From: Lientehia hominis
GTDB lineage: Bacteria > Bacillota > Clostridia > Lachnospirales > Lachnospiraceae
Reading direction: 5' to 3'
Assembly (NCBI RefSeq): GCF_021044755.1
Contig: NZ_JAJNOR010000009.1
Span: 45,028 to 109,027 of the forward strand
Length of the DNA stretch: 64,000 bases
Position 1 is the stretch's first letter; every line of letters starts with the position of its first letter. The notes beneath the pieces were generated by a model, which was not told the origin of the DNA, did no database searches, and saw only the letters and a program-made list of their open reading frames with translations. The translations under genes and the position numbers were made by a program. Below, in pieces: positions 52,880-61,711 of the stretch.

Positions 52880-53131
52880 ATTCAACAACCTCTTTTCCGT
52901 TATAGTTTTATTATACTTTATCTGCCGGTTAAAATCCATAGATATTCCATTCAATGCACATCCGATTCCGCCTGTTCCGGCGTTACGCCTGAATCTGTTT
53001 CCATGGACAGCTGGCCCTTTTCCTACAATAGCCTTACTCCATGGCTGACACTTGGTTTAAACCGCTGCAGAAATCTGAAGCTTCTGCGTGAGCGGTAAAC
53101 TTCATGCCGCATTTTTTAAGCCTTAAGCAAT
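52880..53131. other. Intergenic region without recognisable gene
   Basis: A TATAAT box for the MBL-fold gene is visible on the minus strand near 52909-52914, without a convincing -35. Otherwise I see no coding pattern, tRNA or conserved RNA; the short open frames on the plus strand lack ribosome binding sites. Confidence 0.5.
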
Positions 53132-53189
53132 AAAAAAACACCCCCACTGCCAGGAGCCGCTTTTAATAAACGGTTCCTGTCTGGGAGTG
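53132..53189 (-). terminator. Strong terminator of the liv-cyuA operon
   Basis: On the minus strand CACTCCCAGACAGGAACCG pairs with CGGCTCCTGGCAGTGGGGGTG (some G-U pairs) around an 11-base loop and is followed by TTTTTTT (53132-53138). It lies about 50 bases after the last gene. Confidence 0.88.
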
Positions 53190-53237
53190 AATATCGCTGC
53201 TGCGCTTTGATACAGCGGCTATGTATCGTGATTCTGT

Positions 53238-53729
53238 TTATTTATGGAAATGCAGCTTACATACTTCACAGCCTTTGGCGATGGTATCTGTAAGATCCAG
53301 CTTAAGTCCCATTTCCTCAGCGATGGCCCTGTCCCCGTCCATGGCGATATCACAAAGCTTCGCACATGTCTCGTCGTCGATGCCCAGCTTCTGCCATGCA
53401 CTCAGCAGAGGACAGTAATGGAACTCCACTTTCAGATTGTCCTCGTTCAGTTCTGTTACATCCTGCTGGAACGTAGATTTGCCAAGGTCATTCAGGAATG
53501 CCTTCTCAAACTGCACGCAGTTGGTCGGGTCCTCACACATTGCCTTGAAATTCTTTCCATGGACATGTCCCGTTTCCGTGATCGCTTTCCTAGCGTAGGC
53601 TTCACCGTCCGCTCCGGCTTCCACAGCAGCTTTGTAGGTCAGTCCCATCCAGGTCGCGCGGTGCTCGATGGCGCTTCTGTTGATATCCACCTTCTCGTCA
53701 TAAACCAAAGAAATATTTTTGATGCTCAT
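53238..53729 (-). CDS. L-2-amino-thiazoline-4-carboxylate hydrolase family protein
   Basis: 163-residue soluble protein. The C-terminal half, VEFHYCPLLSAWQKLGIDDE and TCAKLCDIAMDGDRAIAEEM ending GCEVCKLHFHK, is the signature of the ATC_hydrolase family, named after a Pseudomonas enzyme that opens the ring of the cysteine precursor 2-amino-thiazoline-4-carboxylate. Conserved cysteines and histidines may bind metal. It is encoded 25 bases after L-cysteine desulfidase, at the end of an operon that starts with an amino acid importer, so a role in sulfur amino acid breakdown is likely. The exact reaction is inferred. ATG at 53729 follows GGAGGA. Confidence 0.78.
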   Translation of the reverse strand: MSIKNISLVYDEKVDINRSAIEHRATWMGLTYKAAVEAGADGEAYARKAITETGHVHGKNFKAMCEDPTNCVQFEKAFLNDLGKSTFQQDVTELNEDNLKVEFHYCPLLSAWQKLGIDDETCAKLCDIAMDGDRAIAEEMGLKLDLTDTIAKGCEVCKLHFHK

Positions 53730-53754
53730 TGTAGTATCCTCCTATATTTTAATA

Positions 53755-55020
53755 TTATTGTCCTATCATGATATTTAAAATTTCAACATCCGTTGATGCC
53801 ATGCCGACACGCCCCATCCTTCCCACATTCCGGATTGTAGTCTCGGCATCCTTTTCAACCAATCCCTCGCCGCTCTGATACACTCTTCCGTCCTTAGCCA
53901 GACGGTATGCCAGCATGGCGGTGTCCACAGCACTCCGGATCTTTGCGGCACAGGAGGGCTTCGCTCCATCGCAGACCATCCCGCCGATGGTAGCTATGGA
54001 ATTAATGATGGTATTGGATATGACCTCCATGGATTCATCATACAGATATGCCACCCCGCAGGCTGCGGCTGTCGCCGCGCTGGTCGCTCCGCAATATGCC
54101 GACAAGTTTCCGATGAACCTCTTTTGATGAATCGAGATCAGATTTGCCAGGACCATCGCCCGGATGAGCTTTTCTTCTGAAGCCTTCAGATCCTTCGCAT
54201 AGGTGACCACCGGCGCGGTCAGTGTGATCCCCTGATTTCCGCTTCCGGAATTGATAACTACTGGCATGGGACAACCACTCATCCTGGCATCGGAGCCGGC
54301 AGCCGCCAAAGCTTCCGCCCTCCGCAGCGTATCATCTCCGGACATCTTCAGGCATTCGGCGCCCACATTCACCCCCCAGGAATTCTGTACCCCTTCCTCG
54401 GCAATGGCCATATTCATCTGAATCTGGCGATCAATAATCTCTTTGACATCATCAATCTTTACACAATTCGCAAATTCGTAGATTTCTTCCAGATTCAGGA
54501 GTTTTTTGTTTCCTGCTTCCTCTGTCACCACATCCGGCTGAGAAAAGACCACTTTGCCGTTTTTTTCAATTTTGGAGATATGATTATGCTTGGTCTTCAG
54601 TTCTACCGATGCCGTATCCGTTCCGCTCTTCAGGGTGCACATCACATACAGATTCTCCTCCCCCTCCTGAAGGGATACCGTGCATTTCCCGGTCTTCAAA
54701 AAAGCTTCTGTCTCTTCAATATCTCTGCCTGAAACATGCTCCAGGACTTCCAGTTCTTTATCCGCATCACCGCCGATGATACCCAGGACCGCCGCTGCTT
54801 CTACTCCTTTTAGACCGCCGGAATTGGGAACAGTCACACCCTTTACATTTTTGATGATGTTCCCGCTGCACGCCACGCTGATCGTATCCGGCATACATCC
54901 TAACGTCTGTCTGGCTTTTGCGGCACAATAGGCGATCGCGATCGGTTCCGTACATCCCAGCGCCGGAAGCAGCTCACTCCTGAGGATAGCAACGTAATTG
55001 TTATAGCTTGATTTGTTCAT
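53755..55020 (-). CDS. cyuA: L-cysteine desulfidase (UPF0597, serine dehydratase alpha-like)
   Basis: 421-residue enzyme of the CyuA/YhaM family that splits L-cysteine to pyruvate, ammonia and sulfide using a 4Fe-4S cluster. Candidate cluster cysteines: LLPALGCTEPIAIAYCAAKA near residue 23, ARMSGCPMPVVINSGSGNQG, and VCDGAKPSCAAKIRSA. The middle GGLKGVEAAAVLGIIGGDAD is also typical. It follows livF by 40 bases and precedes the thiazoline hydrolase-like gene, so the importer probably feeds cysteine or a derivative to it. Serine deamination is a related possibility. Confidence 0.9.
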   Translation of the reverse strand: MNKSSYNNYVAILRSELLPALGCTEPIAIAYCAAKARQTLGCMPDTISVACSGNIIKNVKGVTVPNSGGLKGVEAAAVLGIIGGDADKELEVLEHVSGRDIEETEAFLKTGKCTVSLQEGEENLYVMCTLKSGTDTASVELKTKHNHISKIEKNGKVVFSQPDVVTEEAGNKKLLNLEEIYEFANCVKIDDVKEIIDRQIQMNMAIAEEGVQNSWGVNVGAECLKMSGDDTLRRAEALAAAGSDARMSGCPMPVVINSGSGNQGITLTAPVVTYAKDLKASEEKLIRAMVLANLISIHQKRFIGNLSAYCGATSAATAAACGVAYLYDESMEVISNTIINSIATIGGMVCDGAKPSCAAKIRSAVDTAMLAYRLAKDGRVYQSGEGLVEKDAETTIRNVGRMGRVGMASTDVEILNIMIGQ

Positions 55021-55060
55021 ATATTTCCCTCGATTGTAACTATCTTATGTTTGGATTCTT

Positions 55061-55783
55061 CTAGTCATCTGCGCCAAGATACAATCTCTTGACATCTTCA
55101 TTATGGAGTAATTCTATTCCTTTTCCCTGAAGGGCGATCCTTCCGTTCTGAAGCACATAGCCTCTGTCAGCAATGCTCAGCGCCATGGCTGCATTCTGCT
55201 CGATCAGCAGTACCGTCTTCCCTGTATCACGGATCTTTAAGATCAGTTCGAAAATTTCTTCTACCACGATGGGTGCAAGACCCAAGGACGGTTCATCCAA
55301 CATGATCAGATCTGGATCCATCATCAGACCTCTGGCGATTGCCAGCATCTGCTGCTCTCCTCCCGAAAGGCTTCCGCCTCCCTGATTTCTTCTTTCCTTC
55401 AGTCTGGGAAATAAATCATATTGTTTTTCCACAAGCTCCTGGACATCTTTCTTTTTGATATTCTGGTTCCCGATCGTACCCAGCCACAGGTTTTCATAGA
55501 CCGTCAGCGCCGGGAATATCTTCCGCCCTTCCGGAACGTGGCATAAACCGTTTTTAACAATTTTATGAGACGGCATCCTACTGATGTTCTTTTCCTTAAA
55601 GAATATCTGACCCTGATTTTTCTGCACAAGGTTTGAAATAGACATCAACATCGTCGTCTTTCCCGCTCCGTTACTTCCGATCAGAGTGATGATCTCACCC
55701 TGGTCCACTTCAATACTGGCATTAGTCAGCGCGGTAATATATCCATAATTCACTGAAAGGTTCTGAACTTTAAGCATTTCCAT
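55061..55783 (-). CDS. livF: Branched-chain amino acid type ABC transporter ATPase LivF
   Basis: 240-residue nucleotide-binding subunit. Walker A GSNGAGKTT, LSGGEQQMLAIARGLM signature, Walker B LIMLDEPSLGLAP and LLIEQNAAMALSIADRGYVL at the C-terminus are typical of LivF. It overlaps livG by 14 bases, and GGAGGT precedes ATG at 55783. The substrate may differ from leucine because the downstream genes process cysteine. Confidence 0.93.
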   Translation of the reverse strand: MEMLKVQNLSVNYGYITALTNASIEVDQGEIITLIGSNGAGKTTMLMSISNLVQKNQGQIFFKEKNISRMPSHKIVKNGLCHVPEGRKIFPALTVYENLWLGTIGNQNIKKKDVQELVEKQYDLFPRLKERRNQGGGSLSGGEQQMLAIARGLMMDPDLIMLDEPSLGLAPIVVEEIFELILKIRDTGKTVLLIEQNAAMALSIADRGYVLQNGRIALQGKGIELLHNEDVKRLYLGADD

Positions 55784-56570
55784 CTGTCATTACCTCCCCC
55801 CGTGCGATTCTGCCTTTCCCGAAGTAAGCTTCATTTACCAGTTTATCCGCCTGTACGATCTCCGGCGTACCCTCGCAGATCTTTTCTCCGAAGTTTAACA
55901 CCATAATCCTGTGGCAGGTCCTCATGACGAATTTCATATCATGCTCGATGACTGCCACTGTATAGCCGTCCTTGTTGATATTCTGGATGAATTCGCTGAG
56001 AGACGCCGTTTCATTGGGATTCATTCCGGCTGCCGGCTCATCCAGCAGTATGATCTTAGGGTCAGTAGCCAAAGCCCGGGCTATCTCCACTTTTCTCTGA
56101 ACTCCGTATGCCAGATTCCCGGCACGAGTCCCCGCCAGATTCTGAAGACCCAGGTATTCCAGAAGCTCCATTCCTTTTTCCTGAATCAGCTTCTCATCTT
56201 CTTTATAACGCTTTGTATGAAGGATAGCGTCGGCCATCGTGGTCTTCGTCTTAATATGGAATCCAATCTTCACATTTTCCAGTACAGTCATATATTTAAA
56301 CAGCTGGATATTCTGGAAGGTACGGGCCATTCCAAGTCTCGCTATCTTCTCCGGGGCAAAGCCGGATATATCTTTTCCCTCCAGCACTACCTGACCTGCC
56401 GTGGGTGCATAAATTCCGGAGCAAATATTGAAAAAGGTGGTTTTTCCGGCTCCATTGGGGCCGATGATTCCAAAGATCTCACCTTTGTTGATATTCATGT
56501 TTACTCCGTCGACAGCCTTAAGACCGCCAAAATGCTTGCTTATATTTTTTGCTTCCAGAAGTACACTCAT
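55770..56570 (-). CDS. livG: Branched-chain amino acid type ABC transporter ATPase LivG
   Basis: 266-residue nucleotide-binding subunit. Walker A GPNGAGKTT, the LivG-specific RTFQNIQLFKYMTVLENV, signature-like LAYGVQRKVEIARALA, Walker B IILLDEPAAGMNP and VIEHDMKFVMRTCHRIMVLN are visible. ATG at 56570 overlaps the stop of livM (TGATG). Encoded between livM and livF as in classical liv operons. Confidence 0.93.
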   Translation of the reverse strand: MSVLLEAKNISKHFGGLKAVDGVNMNINKGEIFGIIGPNGAGKTTFFNICSGIYAPTAGQVVLEGKDISGFAPEKIARLGMARTFQNIQLFKYMTVLENVKIGFHIKTKTTMADAILHTKRYKEDEKLIQEKGMELLEYLGLQNLAGTRAGNLAYGVQRKVEIARALATDPKIILLDEPAAGMNPNETASLSEFIQNINKDGYTVAVIEHDMKFVMRTCHRIMVLNFGEKICEGTPEIVQADKLVNEAYFGKGRIARGEVMTDGNA

Positions 56571-57604
56571 CAGCACACCTCCTCTTTCGTTTCCGCATCC
56601 TGCTTTACCTTCTGTTCTTTCTCTCCGGCAAGGATACTGTTGGATGCGCCTGCGATTCCCTGCGGTCTTACCCACATCACTACCAGAATCAAGAGTGCAT
56701 ATACCACATATCTCCAGTCACCGAAGGATCGGAGTGCTTCCGTCAGCGTATTAATGACCGTCGAGCCCACAAGTGCTCCAGACAGTGTACCCTGGCCTCC
56801 GATGATCAGCATCGCCAGCACGTTCCATCCGGTATCAAGAGTAAACAAAGTGGAATCTATGTAAGAAACGTAAGGGGCATATACCGCGCCGATCGCTCCT
56901 ACCCAAAAGGCTCCATACATAAAGCTGGTAATCTTGTAGGTGCCGTTTTCCACACCAAGTGATTTCGCTGCCAGCTCATCTTCACGGATGGACATCCACG
57001 CACGGCCGATTCTGGAATTGACCACACGGCGTGTACAGAATAAAAAGATGATAGCCAGTACCAAAAAGATATAATAATAATGTCTCGGCCTTGAGAATAC
57101 AAAACCGAACAAAGTCGGCGCCGGGATATCCTTGATCCCCATGGTTCCTCCCGTAAGGCCTGTCCAGTTGAGACAGACGATTCGGATGACCTCAGAAAAT
57201 CCCAATGTGATGATCGCCAGGTAAATACCCGACAGTCTCTTTGTGGGAAGTGCCAGCACCGCTCCGAAGATCATGGAGACGATTCCGGACAAAAGAATAC
57301 AAACCCACATACTGAGACCAAACTTCGTGGCTAATATGGCTTCCGTATAAGAACCAATGGCGAAGAATCCAGCCACACCCAGGCACATCTGACCGGAATA
57401 ACCGTTGATAACATTCAGGGCGCCTGCCATGGTTCCATAAAACAGAATCCGGCAGAACACACCGCATATATATCCTCCCGGGAAAACCAGAGGGAGCAGA
57501 ATACTGAGGACCACGCCTATCAGCAGACACAGCTTTTTATGTTTTAAAAAAGCAGAACGTATGGTATCAAGCGTTCCTGATACCGGTTTCATCAATTCCT
57601 TCAT
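56570..57604 (-). CDS. livM: Branched-chain amino acid type ABC transporter permease LivM
   Basis: 344-residue permease with about nine membrane segments. NVINGYSGQMCLGVAGFFAI (LivM hallmark GYSGQxSLG), RLSGIYLAIITLGFSEVIRI and ILVVMWVRPQGIAG are typical. ATG at 57604 overlaps the stop of livH (TGATG) and is preceded by AGGAGG. Forms the channel together with LivH. Confidence 0.93.
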   Translation of the reverse strand: MKELMKPVSGTLDTIRSAFLKHKKLCLLIGVVLSILLPLVFPGGYICGVFCRILFYGTMAGALNVINGYSGQMCLGVAGFFAIGSYTEAILATKFGLSMWVCILLSGIVSMIFGAVLALPTKRLSGIYLAIITLGFSEVIRIVCLNWTGLTGGTMGIKDIPAPTLFGFVFSRPRHYYYIFLVLAIIFLFCTRRVVNSRIGRAWMSIREDELAAKSLGVENGTYKITSFMYGAFWVGAIGAVYAPYVSYIDSTLFTLDTGWNVLAMLIIGGQGTLSGALVGSTVINTLTEALRSFGDWRYVVYALLILVVMWVRPQGIAGASNSILAGEKEQKVKQDAETKEEVC

Positions 57605-58482
57605 CAAGGCCTTCCTCCTTTCTTAGAAGCAAATCCCTGAGGACGGATTAAAAGTATGATGATCAAGAAAACAAAAGCAAAAATATCACGATATGTAGCG
57701 GAGGTGACGGTAATTCCTATGTTCTCCACAAGACCTATGCACATACCGCCAACTGCTGCCAGCGGCACGCTTGTCAATCCGCCCAGCACACTTGCTGTAA
57801 ATGCTTTCATACCGAAAGTGGAACCCATACTGGGATACAGGATGGCGTAGCTCATAGCTATCAAAAGTCCTGCTACTCCGGCCAGTCCGGAGCCTATACA
57901 GTTTCCAACCATTGCATCACGTTTTACATTGATGCCGATCAATGCAGCAGCACTTTTATCCTGACTGATCGCTCTAAGAGATACTCCCCAGCGGGTCTTC
58001 TTAAAGATAAACAGCAGCAGAAGCGATAAAACAACAACTGTCAGGATGATCACGATCTGGAGCCTTGAAATCTGAACCGGTCCCATAGTATAGATCTTAT
58101 TATCGATAACGTTGATCATCGGCTTTCTGGCTGCTCCGAATACAATCTGCATCAGATTCTTAAGCAGTATGCTGACTGCTATGGTACAGATCAGAGCAAT
58201 ATGCCTGGGGGCTTTGAAAAAGCGCTCGTAACAGACTTTATAAACAAATATCCCCACCAGCCAGGATGCCACAAACGCCGCCAGGATGCCCAACGGCAGG
58301 TTCATGCTCCCCACAAATTCAAACGCATAGTATGCCGCGAAAGCGCCCATGATTATTACTTCACCATGTGTAAATGTGACAAAACCGACGACTCCCACGA
58401 TTACGGAATATCCAATAGCCATCAACGCGTAGATGGAACCTTGGCAAAGCCCGTTCACAATCTGACTAATGAAATATTGCAT
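57604..58482 (-). CDS. livH: Branched-chain amino acid type ABC transporter permease LivH
   Basis: 292-residue permease with about eight membrane segments. QIVNGLCQGSIYALMAIGYS, MILV-type VGFVTFTHGEVIIMGAFAAY, GLLIAMSYAILYPSMGSTFG with MKAFTASVLGGLTSVPLAAV and the end IIILLIRPQGF are typical of LivH. ATG at 58482 follows AAGGAGG; the upstream extension in frame is not needed. Two hairpins separate it from livK. Confidence 0.93.
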   Translation of the reverse strand: MQYFISQIVNGLCQGSIYALMAIGYSVIVGVVGFVTFTHGEVIIMGAFAAYYAFEFVGSMNLPLGILAAFVASWLVGIFVYKVCYERFFKAPRHIALICTIAVSILLKNLMQIVFGAARKPMINVIDNKIYTMGPVQISRLQIVIILTVVVLSLLLLFIFKKTRWGVSLRAISQDKSAAALIGINVKRDAMVGNCIGSGLAGVAGLLIAMSYAILYPSMGSTFGMKAFTASVLGGLTSVPLAAVGGMCIGLVENIGITVTSATYRDIFAFVFLIIILLIRPQGFASKKGGRP

Positions 58483-58545
58483 CCGATTACCTCCTTTTCT
58501 TTTGATGCCCCGCATGCAGGTCTGTTCCCCGTACGGGCCTTATCC

Positions 58546-58616
58546 TATAGGAGTATCAGAAAACATCTCCTATACGACAGGAAAGCACCCTTTCATTTAC
58601 AGAACTGGTGCTTTCC
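58546..58616 (-). other. Two stem-loops between livK and livH
   Basis: GGAAAGCACC with GGTGCTTTCC (58580-58616) forms a perfect 10-base-pair stem with a 17-base loop, and TATAGGAG with CTCCTATA (58546-58574) a second stem. Neither is followed by a T-run on the minus strand. They probably stabilise the 3' end of livK mRNA so that binding protein is made in excess of the membrane parts; the palindromic nature makes strand assignment formal. Confidence 0.65.
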
Positions 58617-58646
58617 TAAAATCATTTACGTTCTGTTTAAACTCCG

Positions 58647-59867
58647 TCAGTCAAAATATCCGTAATCACATTTAACAACATATTCCCCATTCTCCACCGC
58701 AACTATCAGCATATCTCTGTTGGAACCATGGAGTTCATTGAATTTTACAAGCCCGATGGGGCTATCAAATTCAGCAGTTTCCAAATAATCTTTGATCACT
58801 GTACGATTAATTTCTGTTTTTCCGTCAGCCACCGCATTTTCAATGGCAGTTGCAATCATGTAAACCGTGTTGTAAGCGCATATTGCATGGTCTGCTGCGT
58901 CAAATCCTGCCTGCTCATAAAATGTCTTCATGAAGCCAGATACTTTTTCATTGTCATATGTCAGTAAAGATGCCGTGTTGGTCACAACACCTTCGGAATT
59001 ATCACCGGTCTGATCAACGATCTGTACTGCTGCCCCAGGCCCTAACAGCTGAATCTGAGTTTCAACTCCAGCGCTGCGAATCTGATTGATGATAGTCGCC
59101 GCATTACTCTGGTCTACTACCACAATCACGTCAGGTTTTTCACTGCTGAGTTTAGAAACGATAGAACTGAAATTTGTCTCAGTATCCAGATAGGACTCAT
59201 TGGCAAGAACTTCGATGCCAAGCTCTTCATAAGCTTTCAGCAAGAATCCGTCCACCTGTGTTCCCCAGTCTGTGTTCAGATACATGATGCCAACTGATTT
59301 TGCACCCAGATAATCTTTTGTTACATGCTCTGCAGCCCAGGGTGATTCATATTCCTGCGTATGAGACATGGAGAAGAACCAGTCGCTGATGCCGGGAAGC
59401 TGAGAACCGGAAGCCGTAGGTGTGATCATCGGAATCTGGTATTTATCTACGATTTCTGCATCCACTACGCAGCAGCTGGTAGTAAAGTCCCCAATGATCA
59501 CGGAGTATTTATCATTTTCAGCGTACTGTCTCACGATATCCGCACTTTGGTTTGCGTCACTGGCAGAGTCATTGCTGTCATATGTAAGCTTATAGCCTGC
59601 AGCACCACCCGCCGCATTGATCTCGTCAACGGCAATTCCAACCGCCACCTTAAAACCGATCCCGTCTTCTGCATTCGCCCCCGTCATCGGGCCGACTACG
59701 CCGATGTTGATCTCACCTGTTGTATTGCTCTCCTGCTGTTCTTTGTTATCTGCCGCTTTTGTTGTGTCTTTTGCATCTCCGCCCCCGTTTGAACATGCGG
59801 TCAGTCCGATCACCATGCTTATCGCGGCCGCCAATGCCACTACTCGCTTCATTGTCTGTTTTTTCAT
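58647..59867 (-). CDS. livK: Branched-chain amino acid type substrate-binding lipoprotein LivK
   Basis: 406-residue lipoprotein with signal peptide and lipobox LTAC (Cys25), a Thr/Lys/Asp-rich linker, and the type I periplasmic binding fold: INIGVVGPMTGANAEDGIGF, GYKLTYDSNDSASDANQSAD, PMITPTASGSQLPGISDWFF and HAICAYNTVYMIATAIENAV. A cysteine pair in TTSCCVVDAE lies in the ligand-cleft region. LIV-type proteins bind many amino acids and amides; the downstream cyuA suggests a sulfur-containing ligand. ATG at 59867 follows GAAGAGG. Leader of about 227 bases with an operator-like site. Confidence 0.92.
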   Translation of the reverse strand: MKKQTMKRVVALAAAISMVIGLTACSNGGGDAKDTTKAADNKEQQESNTTGEINIGVVGPMTGANAEDGIGFKVAVGIAVDEINAAGGAAGYKLTYDSNDSASDANQSADIVRQYAENDKYSVIIGDFTTSCCVVDAEIVDKYQIPMITPTASGSQLPGISDWFFSMSHTQEYESPWAAEHVTKDYLGAKSVGIMYLNTDWGTQVDGFLLKAYEELGIEVLANESYLDTETNFSSIVSKLSSEKPDVIVVVDQSNAATIINQIRSAGVETQIQLLGPGAAVQIVDQTGDNSEGVVTNTASLLTYDNEKVSGFMKTFYEQAGFDAADHAICAYNTVYMIATAIENAVADGKTEINRTVIKDYLETAEFDSPIGLVKFNELHGSNRDMLIVAVENGEYVVKCDYGYFD

Positions 59868-59940
59868 AGCTTTACCTCTTCCTTTACCTTTCCTTTAATC
59901 TAAACTTTGGCGTATAAAATGCGCCTATTTTTTGATTCTT

Positions 59941-59951
59941 ATCGATTTCAT
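59941..59951 (-). promoter_or_regulatory. LacI-type half-palindromic site in livK leader
   Basis: ATGAAATCGAT on the minus strand, identical to two sites in front of the ProC-like gene. It lies about 75 bases upstream of the livK start codon inside the predicted leader. Confidence 0.5.
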
Positions 59952-60101
59952 ATAAATAATACTTTGTCCTCTCTTTATTCCACCTCCTCTTGGCATTTTT
60001 TCAGGAACATCATATTATTGGGCATTATGTATAGTTAATCCCCGATTTGTTCCTTTTTCACCGCCATTATTATGTTTTTATTTCCCTTACCGTATAAATA
60101 C

Positions 60102-60130
60102 ATTATAATGATATCGTTTGCATATGTCAA
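60102..60130 (-). promoter_or_regulatory. Consensus promoter of the liv-cyuA operon with operator in the spacer
   Basis: On the minus strand TTGACA (60125-60130) and TATAAT (60102-60107) are 17 bases apart, a perfect sigma-A consensus. The spacer holds TGCAAACGATATCA (60109-60122), a 9/11 match to ATGAAATCGAT and a 13/14 match to the cre/LacI-type consensus TGWAANCGNTNWCA. A LacI-family repressor bound here would exclude RNA polymerase. Confidence 0.8.
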
Positions 60131-60379
60131 TACAGCTTTTTTATTTTGACTATTCTGCACAATTATATCTTGTTTTTAATGGAAAAAAAGTTCATTAATT
60201 TGTCTAATTTGCCAGATTTATGTATTATTATGTCTTTAATACAGTTTGCTTATGGCATATTTTATCTTTGATAACGTTACCATCTTTAAATTACATCAAG
60301 TCTTTTAGTAATAAAAAAAGACAGATATGCTCTGTCATAAGATTCATATCCGCCCTCTTTATTTATATTTTATAACACA
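60131..60379. other. AT-rich region between livK promoter and lacI-like gene
   Basis: No gene is visible. TGATAACGTTACCA at 60269-60282, with the perfect core TAACGTTA, is a further LacI-type operator candidate about 170 bases upstream of the livK transcription start, a spacing that would allow DNA looping. Confidence 0.4.
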
Positions 60380-61414
60380 TCAGCTGCGGCATTTTCCGGT
60401 TGATTCCCGTATGATCAATTCCGGCTCCATAATCACAATATCTGCCTTATATTCCTCGCCCAGCTCTATTTCCTCCATGATCATCTCAACAGACTTTTCC
60501 GCCATATTTTTAAGGGGCTGTCCGATCGTTGTAAGAGAAGGATATATCATATCTGTAAGTCCTATGTTATCCACTCCCATAACAGATATCTCTTCTGGTA
60601 TCTTTATTTTTCTTCTGTGCAGCTCTTTGATCACGCCGGAAGCAACGTTATCATTGTGAGCCCAGATCGCTGTGGGAATATCTCTGTCACTTCTTCCATC
60701 CAAAAATGCACGCGCCGCGTCTTCCCCACTCACAAAGTTGGGGACACGATAGTTAAAATCACATTCAAGCACATTTTGTTTTTTAATTTCTATTCCCTGC
60801 ACCGTGAGCTCATCTCGAAATCCAAAAAAACGGTCCTGAACATAATGCATCCCCATGGGGCCAACGGTACACGCAATATTTTTATGATTTAAACCAGCAA
60901 GATATTTTGCCGCCATCTTTCCTGCTTTATAATTGTCAAATCGTATTCCTCCCATTCGGTTATTATTAAAAGTTCGTTCATACATTACCGTAGGGACACT
61001 TATATATTCCATTAAATTATTTGACAGATTCTGCTCATCTATAGCCAGACATAGTATAAGCCCATCCACATTTCTTCGCTGAAACTCATCTACCAGAGAT
61101 TTTTCCAGTTCGCATTCGTTATGATGGAGGCCCAGAAGCATACTGTAACCCTTCTCCATACATGAGCCCTCCACAAATTGGGCAAAACTCGCATATGTAT
61201 AATGATTCATCTCCGGGAGAATCAGACCGACAAGCTTGCTGCTTTTAGCCCGAAGTCCATATGCAACCAGGTTGGGTTTATAATTCAGCTTTTTAATAGC
61301 GCTTTCAACAATTTGTTTCGTCTTTTCATCCACAAGGCTGCTCTCATTCAGTACTCTGGACACCGTTGAAACAGACACTCCCGCCAAACGCGCAACGTCT
61401 TTCTGTGTAATCAT
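60380..61414 (-). CDS. LacI family transcriptional regulator
   Basis: 344-residue regulator. The helix-turn-helix and hinge are TQKDVARLAGVSVSTVSRVL and YKPNLVAYGLRAKSSKLVGL; the effector domain is a periplasmic-binding-like fold with PTAIWAHNDNVASGVIKELH and VMGVDNIGLTDMIYPSLTTI. ATG at 61414 is preceded by AGGGAG. It lies between the liv-cyuA operon and the ProC-like gene, both of which carry ATGAAATCGAT-type sites, so it is the likely local regulator. Most LacI proteins sense sugars or nucleosides; a non-sugar effector would be unusual. Confidence 0.92.
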   Translation of the reverse strand: MITQKDVARLAGVSVSTVSRVLNESSLVDEKTKQIVESAIKKLNYKPNLVAYGLRAKSSKLVGLILPEMNHYTYASFAQFVEGSCMEKGYSMLLGLHHNECELEKSLVDEFQRRNVDGLILCLAIDEQNLSNNLMEYISVPTVMYERTFNNNRMGGIRFDNYKAGKMAAKYLAGLNHKNIACTVGPMGMHYVQDRFFGFRDELTVQGIEIKKQNVLECDFNYRVPNFVSGEDAARAFLDGRSDRDIPTAIWAHNDNVASGVIKELHRRKIKIPEEISVMGVDNIGLTDMIYPSLTTIGQPLKNMAEKSVEMIMEEIELGEEYKADIVIMEPELIIRESTGKCRS

Positions 61415-61435
61415 CTCCCTATTGTATGATATTCT

Positions 61436-61693
61436 TCAGAAGCCACTCATCATACACCCCTTTCCTTTAATCTGGGTCCCAACAAGCAGATAGTTCCCAC
61501 TTGTTTTCATCCCCTTTGATATACCGGCATAGATATTCCCATTGTAAGCATTTAATCCGTCCCTTTCTATGAAATCTATTACAACTGTGATGGCCTCTGC
61601 AAACTTCCCCTTCGGCTGACCGCTTCCATAAACCGTTACAGCTCAAGGGTCCCTTTCATCAAAAGTCGTAAAACCTATGCCGGCTATAAATTT
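61436..61693 (-). pseudogene. Probable gene remnant interrupted by a stop codon
   Basis: One minus-strand frame reads like protein for 86 codons, including FTTFDERDP, a TGA stop (61643-61645), then TVYGSGQPKGKFAEAITVVI and NAYNGNIYAGISKGMKTSGN, LLVGTQIKGKG, and ends 21 bases before the LacI start. No start codon lies before or directly after the internal stop. I do not recognise the family. It is probably the decayed C-terminal end of a gene once located between the ProC-like and LacI genes. Confidence 0.5.
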
Positions 61694-61711
61694 CTAATTA
61701 ATCTATTTTAA

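Noticed and set aside
55911..56864. 317-codon open frame on the plus strand
   Set aside because: It crosses livG and livM in antisense and has no protein-like features.
59868..60101. livK leader considered as a riboswitch or T-box
   Set aside because: No T-box motif, terminator pair or known aptamer pattern is visible; only a short GGCG...CGCC hairpin and a LacI-type site.
61643..61645. In-frame TGA considered as a selenocysteine codon
   Set aside because: The frame has no start codon before it and no selenocysteine insertion element was evident; decay is simpler.
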